Shown here in pieces: positions 16,546 through 24,389 of a stretch of 53,455 nt of DNA. Location: the NCBI RefSeq assembly GCF_001895025.1, contig NZ_BCXI01000049.1:1-53455 (forward strand), given 5' to 3'. Within the stretch, counting starts at the first letter, position 1. Every line of letters starts with the position of its first letter. A program made the position numbers and the translations under genes. The DNA is from Rhodococcus zopfii NBRC 100606 = JCM 9919. GTDB taxonomy: Bacteria; Actinomycetota; Actinomycetes; Mycobacteriales; Mycobacteriaceae. The notes beneath the pieces were generated by a model that was not told the origin of the DNA, searched no databases, and saw nothing but the letters and a program-made list of their open reading frames with translations.

Positions 16546-16734
16546 ACGTCGATCATCCCACGACGGAATGCCTGGTCGGGCCGCGGACACGGCCCGGACG
16601 GGCAGCGTGGATGCTGCCGCTCGCCGGATCCGGCGAGGGCGATCGGCATGAACGGACGATGTCCGGTCCGGGAACGGCCGGTGTATCGGCGGTGACCACC
16701 AACTATGGGCTGCCGCCGCATGTTTCGTGCCCGC

Positions 16735-16740
16735 TAGAGT
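16735..16740 (+). promoter_or_regulatory. candidate -10 element for a leaderless transcript
   Basis: TAGAGT lies seven bases before the GTG of the tyrosine phosphatase gene, and no Shine-Dalgarno sequence lies between them. This suggests transcription starting at or next to the start codon. Confidence 0.4.
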
Positions 16741-16747
16741 CCCGGCC

Positions 16748-17317
16748 GTGCACATCCTGTTCGTCTGCAGCGGCAACGTGTGCCGCTCGGTGATCGCGGA
16801 GCGGCTCACCCGCGCATACGCCACCGAGCACGGCCTGAGCGAGCTGACCGCCGAGAGCGCCGGAACCCGCGCACTCGTCGGCTATCCCGTCGAGCCGCGC
16901 GCCGCGGCGGTGATCAGCGGCCTCGGCGGCGACCCCGCCGGCTTCCGCGCCCGCCGACTCTGCGAACGGATGGTCGTCGCGGCGGACCTGATCCTGACGA
17001 TGACCGAGGAGCAGCGCGACCGGGCGTCCGCGCTCGCCGCCGGCGCGGCCCCGAAGACGTTCACCCTGCCCGAGGCTCACCGCATCGCGACGCTCACCGG
17101 CGCCGACACCGTCGCACGACTCGACGTGTTCCGGGACCCGAGCGGGACGGCGGGTACCCCGGGGATCGCCGATCCGGTGGGTCTGTCCGACCGGGCGTTC
17201 GTGGAGGTCGGCGACCGCATCGCCGAGGCCTTGTTTCCGCTGCTCGCCCGCCTCGCACCCCGGCTCGGCGGACACCCCCGCCCCGCGGCCCCCGGGGGCG
17301 GTCAGCGAAAGGCGTAA
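16748..17317 (+). CDS. low-molecular-weight protein-tyrosine phosphatase family protein
   Basis: The 189-residue protein begins directly with the phosphatase P-loop VHILFVCSGNVCRSVIAERL, with nucleophile Cys7 and Arg13 in C-x5-R-S. TAESAGTRA and a later Asp-Pro pair (ADPVGLSDRAF, about residue 140) match the general-acid region. It would dephosphorylate phosphotyrosine proteins or act as an arsenate-reductase-like enzyme; the long Pro-rich tail is unusual. GTG at 16748 was chosen because the P-loop strand is N-terminal throughout the family. It overlaps the convergent sulfotransferase gene by 16 bases. Confidence 0.85.
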   Translation: MHILFVCSGNVCRSVIAERLTRAYATEHGLSELTAESAGTRALVGYPVEPRAAAVISGLGGDPAGFRARRLCERMVVAADLILTMTEEQRDRASALAAGAAPKTFTLPEAHRIATLTGADTVARLDVFRDPSGTAGTPGIADPVGLSDRAFVEVGDRIAEALFPLLARLAPRLGGHPRPAAPGGGQRKA

Positions 17318-18450
17318 TCGGGGAAGCGTTCGTCGACGTCGGCCACGGTAAGCCCGAACTCTTCGAGGGTGTAGCGGTGGGCGGGTCTGCGGTCGCCCTG
17401 ACGGCTCTCGGTGTGCAGCGCCGCCATCGCCGCCTCCGCATCGGCGCCGAGGACGATCCCGAAGCGGTCGTAGAGCGCGCCGACGGTGCCGATCGGGTCG
17501 GTGACGAAGTCGCGGTAGTCGACGTCGACGAACTGCGCCCGGTCGTGTCGCGCGCGGACCTCGGCGAACTTGTCGAAGCCGCGCGCCCACAGGTCGAGCT
17601 GGCTGCGGCCGATCGTGGCGCCGGCGAAGACCTCGGACCAGCCGTCCGAGGCTTGCGCAGCGAGGCTGCACACCGACGGGATGACGGTGCGCGGATCGCG
17701 ATGGGTGACGACGACGAGCGCGTCCGGGTACACGGTGAGCAACTCGTCGAGCGCGAACAGGTGGCTCGGGTTCTTGAGCACCCAGCGCTTCTCGCTCTCG
17801 TGCATGCCGATGAGTTGCAGATTGCGGCGATGCCGCTCGTAGGCGCCCGTCCAGTCCTGGCCCGCGAGCCACTGCGAATAGGTGGGCAGGTGCGCGAGGC
17901 ATTCGTACGACACGGACCGGAACGACTGGCGCAGCAACTGCCAGCACTCCTCGACCTCGCCGGCCGACATGTAGTGCACGCCCATGAACTCGGGGTGCTC
18001 GACATGGTGCTGCGCGAACCCGGCTTCGATCCCGGCGAACACCGGGTTGTCCGCCCACGTGTCGCGTGGCGGTCGAGGCTGCGGCATCTCCGTCAGCCAC
18101 ATCTCGAGGCCCTGGTGGGCGGGGTCGGCGGTGAGCAGCCGGTGCAGCGCGGTGGTGCCGGTGCGGGGCAGCCCGGTGACGAAGATCGGGCGGGTGATCT
18201 CGACGCCTGCGTGCTCGGGATGCTGCTTCCAGGCGGCCTCGGACAGCAGACGCGCGACGAGGGCGCCGCGCAGGAACACCCGTGACATCTTGCTGCCGAG
18301 CGGGGTCAGCCTCTCGTCGCGGGTGTACGACTCGAGCAGTACATCGAGGGCCTCGCGGTACTCGTCGGTGCCGAAGTCGGTCAGTCCGGTGATCCGGGTT
18401 GCGGATTCGTGCAGCGATTCGGCGCTGCCGATGGTGGTGCGTTCGGTCAT
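17302..18450 (-). CDS. PAPS-dependent sulfotransferase family protein
   Basis: The 382-residue protein has the 5'-phosphosulfate-binding loop PIFVTGLPRTGTTALHRLL (about residues 88-106) and a 3'-phosphate-binding segment VLKNPSHLFALDELL followed by VVVTHRDPRTVIPS. It is expected to move sulfate from PAPS to a small hydroxylated substrate. It ends the leftward operon DUF1214-SDR-sulfotransferase. From memory the same three families lie together as Rv3531c-Rv3530c-Rv3529c in the mycobacterial cholesterol region, so a steroid substrate is plausible but not shown. GAGGAG precedes the ATG, and a large hairpin lies in the leader. Confidence 0.88.
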   Translation of the reverse strand: MTERTTIGSAESLHESATRITGLTDFGTDEYREALDVLLESYTRDERLTPLGSKMSRVFLRGALVARLLSEAAWKQHPEHAGVEITRPIFVTGLPRTGTTALHRLLTADPAHQGLEMWLTEMPQPRPPRDTWADNPVFAGIEAGFAQHHVEHPEFMGVHYMSAGEVEECWQLLRQSFRSVSYECLAHLPTYSQWLAGQDWTGAYERHRRNLQLIGMHESEKRWVLKNPSHLFALDELLTVYPDALVVVTHRDPRTVIPSVCSLAAQASDGWSEVFAGATIGRSQLDLWARGFDKFAEVRARHDRAQFVDVDYRDFVTDPIGTVGALYDRFGIVLGADAEAAMAALHTESRQGDRRPAHRYTLEEFGLTVADVDERFPDYAFR

Positions 18451-18467
18451 GGTGTGTCCGTCTCCTC

Positions 18468-18507
18468 GTGCGCGCTTTCGGTAGCGCCGGCTACCGGAAT
18501 CGCGCAC
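18468..18507 (-). repeat. 40-bp palindromic element, copy 1
   Basis: An 18-bp stem (18468-18485 with 18490-18507, two mismatches, four-base loop) lies between the SDR stop and the sulfotransferase ribosome-binding site. Its right arm, GCTACCGGAATCGCGCAC, matches one arm of a second palindrome at 51187-51226 at 17 of 18 positions. In the mRNA it would form an intercistronic hairpin that could stabilise or attenuate the message. Confidence 0.6.
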
Positions 18508-18512
18508 GGATG

Positions 18513-19304
18513 TCAGTGGTGGAATTCGCCGCAGTTGACGTCGAGGCACTGCCCGGTGATCGCCGACGCCATCGGCGAGGCCAGGAAGATCACTGCGTCG
18601 GCGATCTCCTCGGTGGTGGGCAGACGACGCAGGTCGCTCGCGGCCGCGGTGTGCTCGTAGATCTGCTCGACGGTGGTGCCGTACTTGCCGGCCTGGTGTT
18701 CGAAGTAGCCCTGGAGGATCGGACCCCAGATGTGGCCGGGAGCAACGGAATTCACCCGGATTCCCCGGGGGCCGAGTTCGGTGGCCAGCGACTGCGACAG
18801 CGACAGCAGCGCCGATTTCGCGATCTTGTAGCTGCCGTACCGCTCCTGTGAGTGTCGCAGCACCATCGAGTTGAGGTTCACCACTGCGCCTTTCGAGTCG
18901 GACAGGGCGGGGGTGAACAACTGGGTCAGACGCAGTGCGCCGAGCACGGTCAGCTCGACGCTGTCACGGATGTGCTGGAAGTCTGTGCGCGCCAGTGGCT
19001 TCATGGACGGGATCGAGAACGCGTTGTTGACCAGCGCGTGCACAGCGCCGAACTCCTCGACGGCCGCCGCGACGAGGGCCGCTGCGGACTCGTCGTCGGT
19101 GATGTCGGTGGGCACGCCCAGGGCGCGCCGGCCCAGTGCGGTGACCTCCGCGGCGACCTCGTCGAGCCGCTCGCGGGTGCGGGCGGCCAGGACGACGTCG
19201 GCGCCGTGTTCGGCGCACCGCACCGCGAGGGTGCGCCCGAGCCCGGGGCCGACACCGGAGATCACGACCACTCGGTCGCGCAGCAGACCCGCCGGCGCGC
19301 TCAT
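18513..19304 (-). CDS. short-chain dehydrogenase/reductase (SDR)
   Basis: The 263-residue SDR has the cofactor loop VVVISGVGPGLGRTLAVRC, the ALVNNAFSIPSM strand (usual NNAG motif) and the active-site Ser in NLNSMV. The catalytic pair is YGSYKIAKSALL (Y-x3-K). VNSVAPGHIWGP follows as in classical SDRs. NAD(P)-dependent oxidation or reduction of an alcohol/ketone, perhaps on a steroid or lipid, is likely. The start overlaps the upstream DUF1214 stop (ATGA), so the two are coupled. The start at 19304 fits the family N-terminus. Confidence 0.9.
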   Translation of the reverse strand: MSAPAGLLRDRVVVISGVGPGLGRTLAVRCAEHGADVVLAARTRERLDEVAAEVTALGRRALGVPTDITDDESAAALVAAAVEEFGAVHALVNNAFSIPSMKPLARTDFQHIRDSVELTVLGALRLTQLFTPALSDSKGAVVNLNSMVLRHSQERYGSYKIAKSALLSLSQSLATELGPRGIRVNSVAPGHIWGPILQGYFEHQAGKYGTTVEQIYEHTAAASDLRRLPTTEEIADAVIFLASPMASAITGQCLDVNCGEFHH

Positions 19305-20467
19305 GCCTGCATCCGATCGGCGATCGCGGTCTGGCGCGCGGCGATCCGTTGCGCCCACGCTTCACCGGTGATGCGGTTGGACTCGTGGAACGGCAGCGAC
19401 GCGGCGACCGCGGCGAACGGGACCACCTGTGCGGTGGGCCCGTCCGCGGCTGTGAGCTCGCGGTCGGTGCGCTGCCACCGGAACTGCAGGATGCCCCGGC
19501 TGCGGCCGAGCGTCTCGATCCAGTTGGTGACGCCGGGGTTGCGGTTCGCGATCACGATGCGGACGTTGCCGTCCGGATCGACCTGCGCCTGAGCGTTGTT
19601 CAGTGACGTCTGGTGGTGGATGTAGTCGAGAGAGATGTACCAGAGGCTGCCGATCTGGAACCCCAGGTAGGGGGCATCGGATGCGGGGACGGTGAGGATC
19701 ATCGCCTCGTCGTCGGCGAGCTCGTAGTGTCCGACGGACGAGTATTGGGTGTCCAGGCCGCCCGGCGTGCGGCGTGGTTCGGTGAGCGTGTTGACCGGCA
19801 GCTTCAGGTAGAACCATTCGGGGAACTGCAACCACGTCTTCACCCGGGAAACGAGCGCGCGACCGGCGCGTTCGTAGCGCTTGGCGGCGTCCTGCTGCGT
19901 CGGTTCGGGTGCGGGGGTGCCGAGGGTGTCGACCCGGTCGATGCGGATGGTGCCGCGTCGTTGCGACCAGTCGCTGTACACCTCGCGCACGACAAGCTGG
20001 GACGATCCGCGGGCGAGGGTGAAGTAGTTGCGTGCCGGGTCGGCGGGACCGGGACCGAAGCGCACCTCGAACGTGCCGTCGTCCTCGATGCGGATCGCAC
20101 GATCGTCGAAGGCGGTGACGTTGCCGGGTACGTTGGTGTCGGTGTAGTTGCCGGCGAGCACCTGGAAGCTCAGATCGCAGGTGGTGCCGCGGCGGCCGGT
20201 GACGACGTATTCGGCGTCGTCGCGCAGGGCTGCACCCCAGTACAGCGTGTCGGGGTTGTCCAGGCCCATCTTGGCGTAGGGGCCGGTGCCGGTGATGAGC
20301 ACAGGATGGCTGCTGCTGTGCGCCCAGGCGGCGTGTGCACACGCGGCGATTCCGCCGGCGAGATACCCGTAGCCCTCGGCGAGGTCCTGGTCCGTGCGGA
20401 TGTGCGGTGCGGTGGCGACGAGTTTCTCGGCTTCGGCGATCGCCGCGGTGAGCGGATCGGTGAGCAC
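19301..20467 (-). CDS. DUF1214-domain protein of the steroid-region type
   Basis: The 388-residue protein matches the DUF1214 pattern: GHYELADDEAMILTVPASDA, then YLGFQIGSLWYISLDYIHHQ and VIANRNPGVTNWIETLG near the C-terminus. No catalytic motif is known for the family and it has no signal peptide. GTG at 20467 is preferred because AGGGAG lies six bases upstream; TTG at 20488 would add seven residues. It is the first gene of the DUF1214-SDR-sulfotransferase operon and is divergent from the IclR regulator gene. Its promoter and leader carry two elements shared with cysD. Confidence 0.8.
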   Translation of the reverse strand: MLTDPLTAAIAEAEKLVATAPHIRTDQDLAEGYGYLAGGIAACAHAAWAHSSSHPVLITGTGPYAKMGLDNPDTLYWGAALRDDAEYVVTGRRGTTCDLSFQVLAGNYTDTNVPGNVTAFDDRAIRIEDDGTFEVRFGPGPADPARNYFTLARGSSQLVVREVYSDWSQRRGTIRIDRVDTLGTPAPEPTQQDAAKRYERAGRALVSRVKTWLQFPEWFYLKLPVNTLTEPRRTPGGLDTQYSSVGHYELADDEAMILTVPASDAPYLGFQIGSLWYISLDYIHHQTSLNNAQAQVDPDGNVRIVIANRNPGVTNWIETLGRSRGILQFRWQRTDRELTAADGPTAQVVPFAAVAASLPFHESNRITGEAWAQRIAARQTAIADRMQA

Positions 20468-20481
20468 ATCGATCTCCCTGT

Positions 20482-20498
20482 GGTTCAAATATGTACCG
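20482..20498 (-). promoter_or_regulatory. shared leader element, candidate operator (sulfotransferase operon copy)
   Basis: CGGTACATATTTGAACC on the minus strand differs at one base from the copy at 21592-21608 before cysD. In both places it starts 24 bases after the -10 hexamer. It is an imperfect palindrome (GGTnCA...TGnACC), as expected for a dimeric regulator. The neighbouring IclR-family protein is the natural candidate. Confidence 0.65.
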
Positions 20499-20522
20499 CT
20501 GCGGTAGGCTGCGGTTCGCCCG

Positions 20523-20552
20523 ACGATAGAACGTGTTGCAGGGAGTGGTCAA
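20523..20552 (-). promoter_or_regulatory. promoter with KstR-like operator (DUF1214-SDR-sulfotransferase operon)
   Basis: On the minus strand TTGACC (20552-20547) and TATCGT (20528-20523) are separated by 18 bp. The overlapping 14-mer at 20527-20540, TGCAACACGTTCTA on this strand, fits TNNAACNNGTTNNA, the KstR operator consensus as I remember it. The cysD promoter has the same hexamers, the same spacer length and the operator in the same place. The -35 overlaps the IclR start codon, so a bound repressor could also affect that gene. Confidence 0.7.
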
Positions 20553-21508
20553 TGGTTCGTCCCGGTCCTACCGCCGCGCAGATCTCGGACGACGACGAAG
20601 CCGCGTCCGGCGCGGGTTCCGCCCGTCGTTCGCCGCCGACCGAGCGGGTCGTACAGGTTCTCGACCACCTCGTCGCTCACCCCGGGGTCCGGTTCGGCCT
20701 GTCCGAACTCGCCCGGGAGCTCGGCCTGAGCAAACCCACCTGCCTCGGCATCCTCGGTGCGCTCGTCGACGCGGGCTACCTCATGCGCGATCCGGCCGGC
20801 AAGACCTACGGGCTCGGACCTGCGCTGATCGTCGCCGGTCGCGCGGCCCAGCGCGGCTTCGCGGCCGGTCCGGTCGCGCACAAGCACCTCGCCGAGCTCA
20901 GTGCCCGGTTCGACGCCGCCTGCACGGCCTCCGCGGTGGTCGGTGACCGCATCGCGGTGCTCGACGTCGTGGGTCCGCGCGGAGCGACGGCGACCGCCCG
21001 GGTGGGGGAGGTGTACCCGTTCGCGCCGCCGGTGGGCCTGATGTACGTGCTGTGGGACACCGACCAGCGCCTCGAGCGCTGGCTGCGTCGCGAGCCGACC
21101 CTGCCGGTACACCTCGACCGGCCGCGCCTGCAGCGGGTTGTCGACGAGTGCCGGCGCACCGGCTACCTCGTCGAATCGCTCACCCCGGGCGGCCGGCGGC
21201 TGTACGCGCTCATGGCCGGGGTGGTCGCGCACAACCTGGCGCCCGAGCTGCGCGAGCTGCTCGGAGAACTGGTGTCGAGTCCGGGCGAGCGGGTCCTGTT
21301 CCCGGAGGAGGGCCCGGCCGGCCGGCCGCTCGCGGTGAACCTGATCGCCGCGCCCGCCTTCGACCCGGACGGGCATCAGTCGCTGGTTCTGGTCCTGCAC
21401 GTCGAGGACGAGATCGACGCCGCGGAGATCGCGCGGCGCGGCGCGGCCCTGGTCGAGGCGGCCGACGCGATCACCGCGGAGCTCGGCGGCCGACGCCCGG
21501 AGCACTGA
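20552..21508 (+). CDS. IclR-family transcriptional regulator
   Basis: The 318-residue protein has an N-terminal winged helix-turn-helix (about residues 30-95: TERVVQVLDHLVAHPGVRFG, LSELARELGLSKPTCLGIL, AGYLMRDPAGKTYGLGPAL). The IclR effector-binding domain follows (PVAHKHLAELSARFDAACTA, FAPPVGLMYVLW). It stands between two operons whose leaders share an imperfect palindrome, so it probably controls both in response to a small molecule. ATG at 20552 lies 12 bases after the KstR-like site and has GGGAG upstream. A disordered acidic N-terminus of about 25 residues precedes the DNA-binding domain. Confidence 0.9.
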   Translation: MVRPGPTAAQISDDDEAASGAGSARRSPPTERVVQVLDHLVAHPGVRFGLSELARELGLSKPTCLGILGALVDAGYLMRDPAGKTYGLGPALIVAGRAAQRGFAAGPVAHKHLAELSARFDAACTASAVVGDRIAVLDVVGPRGATATARVGEVYPFAPPVGLMYVLWDTDQRLERWLRREPTLPVHLDRPRLQRVVDECRRTGYLVESLTPGGRRLYALMAGVVAHNLAPELRELLGELVSSPGERVLFPEEGPAGRPLAVNLIAAPAFDPDGHQSLVLVLHVEDEIDAAEIARRGAALVEAADAITAELGGRRPEH

Positions 21509-21537
21509 GCGCCGGTCCGGGCCCTGGGAATCGGATG

Positions 21538-21567
21538 TTGACCCGGAATTGAAACTCGTTCTATCGT
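21538..21567 (+). promoter_or_regulatory. cysD promoter with KstR-like operator
   Basis: TTGACC (21538-21543), an 18-bp spacer and TATCGT (21562-21567) form the promoter. The 14-mer TGAAACTCGTTCTA (21550-21563) exactly fits TNNAACNNGTTNNA and sits between the two hexamers, where a bound repressor would block polymerase. The layout is the same as in the divergent sulfotransferase operon promoter. Confidence 0.7.
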
Positions 21568-21591
21568 TTCGGCAGACAGCTTCGACCGATT

Positions 21592-21608
21592 CGGTACATA
21601 TTTGGACC
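21592..21608 (+). promoter_or_regulatory. shared leader element, candidate operator (cysD copy)
   Basis: CGGTACATATTTGGACC matches 16 of 17 bases of the copy at 20482-20498 and starts 24 bases after the -10, the same distance as in the other operon. The surrounding 24-base spacers are otherwise not conserved, so the match is not simply a recent duplication of the whole region. Confidence 0.65.
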
Positions 21609-21633
21609 GACGATCCCCGGGCGGGAGTACCCG

Positions 21634-22566
21634 ATGACCACGGCACAGCCGTTTCGACCACCGTCCTACGAGTTGTCGCCCCTGGGCGCGCTCGAAGCCG
21701 AATCCGTGCACATTTTCCGGGAGGTCGCCGCGACCTTCGAACGGCCGGTGCTGCTCTTCTCCGGCGGTAAGGATTCGGTCGTGATGCTCCACCTCGCGGC
21801 CAAGGCCTTCTGGCCGGCGCCGCTGCCGTTTCCGGTGCTGCACATCGACACCGGCCACAACTTCGACGAGCTCATCGAGTTCCGTGACCGGGCCGTCGGC
21901 AGGCTCGGCCTGCGCCTGATCGTCGCCTCCGTGCAGGACGACATCGACGCCGGCCGTGCCGTCGAGGACACCGGTCCGCATGCCAGCCGCAACCGGCTGC
22001 AGACCGGCACCCTGCTGCGTGCCCTGCGCGAAGGCGGCTTCGACGCGGTCTTCGGTGGGGCCCGCCGCGACGAGGAGAAGGCCCGCGCCAAGGAGCGCAT
22101 CTTCAGCTTCCGCGACGAGTTCGGGCAGTGGGACCCGAAGGCGCAGCGGCCCGAACTGTGGCACCTGTACAACGGGCGGCACCGTAAGGGTGAACACATC
22201 CGGGTGTTCCCGCTGTCGAACTGGACCGAACTCGACATCTGGTCGTACCTGCGCGACGAGAAGGTGGCCCTGCCGTCGCTGTACTATGCGCACCGCAGGC
22301 CCGTCGTCGAACGCGACGGAATGTTGCTCGCGCACACCAGATTCCTGACCTTGCAGGCCGGGGAGCAAACGCGGGAGGCGCTCGTGCGGTTCCGCACCGT
22401 CGGCGACGCCACCTGCACCGGTTGCGTCGAATCCACCGCGGTCACCGCCGACGAGGTCGTCACCGAGGTCGCCGCCAGCCGCGTCACCGAACGCGGCGCC
22501 ACCCGCGCCGACGACCGAATCTCCGAGGCGGGCATGGAAGACCGCAAGAAGGAGGGGTACTTCTGA
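21634..22566 (+). CDS. cysD: sulfate adenylyltransferase subunit 2
   Basis: The 310-residue ATP-pyrophosphatase-type subunit has the PP-loop SGGKDS (residues 43-48) and LHIDTGHNFDELIEFRDR. Later come FGGARRDEEKARAKERIFSF and the C-terminal GDATCTGCVES and MEDRKKEGYF. With CysN it makes adenylyl sulfate (APS) from ATP and sulfate. It overlaps cysNC by one base (TGATG). No cysH (APS/PAPS reductase) gene is present in this operon. With the sulfotransferase operon beside it, this points to PAPS for sulfonation rather than cysteine synthesis. Confidence 0.95.
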   Translation: MTTAQPFRPPSYELSPLGALEAESVHIFREVAATFERPVLLFSGGKDSVVMLHLAAKAFWPAPLPFPVLHIDTGHNFDELIEFRDRAVGRLGLRLIVASVQDDIDAGRAVEDTGPHASRNRLQTGTLLRALREGGFDAVFGGARRDEEKARAKERIFSFRDEFGQWDPKAQRPELWHLYNGRHRKGEHIRVFPLSNWTELDIWSYLRDEKVALPSLYYAHRRPVVERDGMLLAHTRFLTLQAGEQTREALVRFRTVGDATCTGCVESTAVTADEVVTEVAASRVTERGATRADDRISEAGMEDRKKEGYF

Positions 22567-24389
22567 TGTCCCGCATGGTGCGCATCGCGACCGCCGGCAG
22601 CGTCGACGACGGAAAATCCACGCTGATCGGTCGGCTGCTGTTCGATTCCAAGGCCGTCTTCGAGGATCAGCTCGACGCCGTCGCCCGCACGAGCCGGGCC
22701 CGCGGCGCAGAGCACACCGATCTGGCGCTGCTCACCGACGGTCTCCGGGCCGAACGGGAACAGGGCATCACCATCGACGTCGCGTACCGCTACTTCGCGA
22801 CGCCGCACCGCAGCTTCGTCATCGCCGATACCCCCGGCCACGAGCAGTACACCCGCAACATGGTCACCGGCGCCTCGACCGCCGACCTCGCGTTGATCCT
22901 CGTCGACGCCCGCAAGGGAATCCTCGAGCAGACCCGGCGGCACGCGTTCCTGTCGAGCCTGCTCGGCGTACCGCACCTGGTGCTGTGCGTGAACAAGATG
23001 GACCTGGTGGACTGGTCACAGGACCGCTTCGACGAGATCTGCGACGAATTCCGGCGATTCGCAGCGAAATTGGAGATACACGATCTGAGCTTCGTGCCGA
23101 TCTCGGCGCTGCAGGGCGACAACGTCGTCGGTCGCACCATGAACATGCCCTGGTACGAGGGGACGTCGCTGCTGCATCACCTCGAACAGGTGCACATCGG
23201 TTCCGACCACAACCTCATCGACGCGCGCATGCCCGTCCAGTACGTCATCCGTCCCGACGGCGACTTCCGGGGCTACGCGGGCACCGTCGCCAGCGGGGTG
23301 TTCAAGCCCGGCGACGAGGTCGTCGCACTGCCGTCCGGATTCGGCACCCGGGTCAAGCGCCTCTGGGGTCCCGGCGGCGAACCGCTCGACCAGGCATTCG
23401 CCGACGTCGCCGTGTGTGTCGAACTCGAGGACGAACGCGACATCGGCCGCGGCGACATGCTGTGCCGGCCGAACAACCGGCCGCTCGTCGGCACCGAGAT
23501 CGACGCGATGGTCTGCTGGCTCACGGAACGCTCGAACCTCGACCCGGACGCCCGCTATACCCTGCTGCACACCACGAAGGCGGTCCACGCGCGCGCCGTG
23601 CGGCTCGACTACCGGCTCGACGTCAACTCCCTGCACCGCGACGAGGCCGCGACGACGCTGGGTCTCAACGAGATCGGGCGAGTGCAGCTGCGCACCCAGC
23701 AGCCGCTGTTGTTCGACCCGTATCGGCGCAACCGCACCACCGGCAGCTTCATCCTCGTCGACGAGGTCACCGGCAACACCGTCGCCGCCGGCATGATCAC
23801 CGGGCCCACCCTTGCCGAGACACGCGCCGTGTGGCATCCCGGTGAGGTCGCCCGCGCGGATCGGGTCACCACGGGCAGGACGGTATGGCTCACCGGCCTG
23901 TCCGCATCCGGAAAGTCCACGATCGCTGCGGAACTCGAACGTCGCCTGCTCGCGGCGGGTGTTCCCGCCTATCGTCTGGACGGCGACAATCTGCGCCACG
24001 GCCTCAACGCCGACCTCGGCTTCGGGCCCGAGGACCGCGCCGAAAACGTGCGCCGCGTCGGTGCGGTCGCCCAGTTGATGGCCGACGCGGGCCTGGTCGC
24101 GATCTGCTCGCTGATCAGTCCCTACCGCGCCGACCGCGACCGAATCCGGCAGCAGCACGCGGACGCCGGCATCCCGTTCGTCGAGGTGTTCGTCGACACC
24201 CCGCTCGCCGACTGCGAGGCTCGCGATCCCAAGGGCATGTATGCCCGTGCCCGTGCGGGGGAGATCACCGGATTCACCGGCGTCGACGACCCGTACGAGC
24301 CGCCGCGGAGCCCGGACCTGGTGCTCCGCCCGTCCGACGGCGACCCGGTCGCGCAGGCCGCCCGGATCATGGAAGTGTTGACCTCATGA
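22566..24389 (+). CDS. cysN: bifunctional sulfate adenylyltransferase subunit 1 / APS kinase
   Basis: The 607-residue fusion has an EF-Tu-like GTPase half: GSVDDGKSTLIGRLLFDSKA near the N-terminus, DTPGHEQYTRNM, and NKMDLVDW. It drives APS synthesis with CysD. The C-terminal half, from about residue 440, is an APS kinase: Walker A GLSASGKST, RLDGDNLRHGLNADLGF, and FVEVFVDTPLADCEARDPKG. The second half phosphorylates APS to PAPS, the sulfate donor used by sulfotransferases. This is the CysNC arrangement of mycobacteria. Its stop overlaps the cysQ start (ATGA). Confidence 0.95.
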   Translation: MSRMVRIATAGSVDDGKSTLIGRLLFDSKAVFEDQLDAVARTSRARGAEHTDLALLTDGLRAEREQGITIDVAYRYFATPHRSFVIADTPGHEQYTRNMVTGASTADLALILVDARKGILEQTRRHAFLSSLLGVPHLVLCVNKMDLVDWSQDRFDEICDEFRRFAAKLEIHDLSFVPISALQGDNVVGRTMNMPWYEGTSLLHHLEQVHIGSDHNLIDARMPVQYVIRPDGDFRGYAGTVASGVFKPGDEVVALPSGFGTRVKRLWGPGGEPLDQAFADVAVCVELEDERDIGRGDMLCRPNNRPLVGTEIDAMVCWLTERSNLDPDARYTLLHTTKAVHARAVRLDYRLDVNSLHRDEAATTLGLNEIGRVQLRTQQPLLFDPYRRNRTTGSFILVDEVTGNTVAAGMITGPTLAETRAVWHPGEVARADRVTTGRTVWLTGLSASGKSTIAAELERRLLAAGVPAYRLDGDNLRHGLNADLGFGPEDRAENVRRVGAVAQLMADAGLVAICSLISPYRADRDRIRQQHADAGIPFVEVFVDTPLADCEARDPKGMYARARAGEITGFTGVDDPYEPPRSPDLVLRPSDGDPVAQAARIMEVLTS

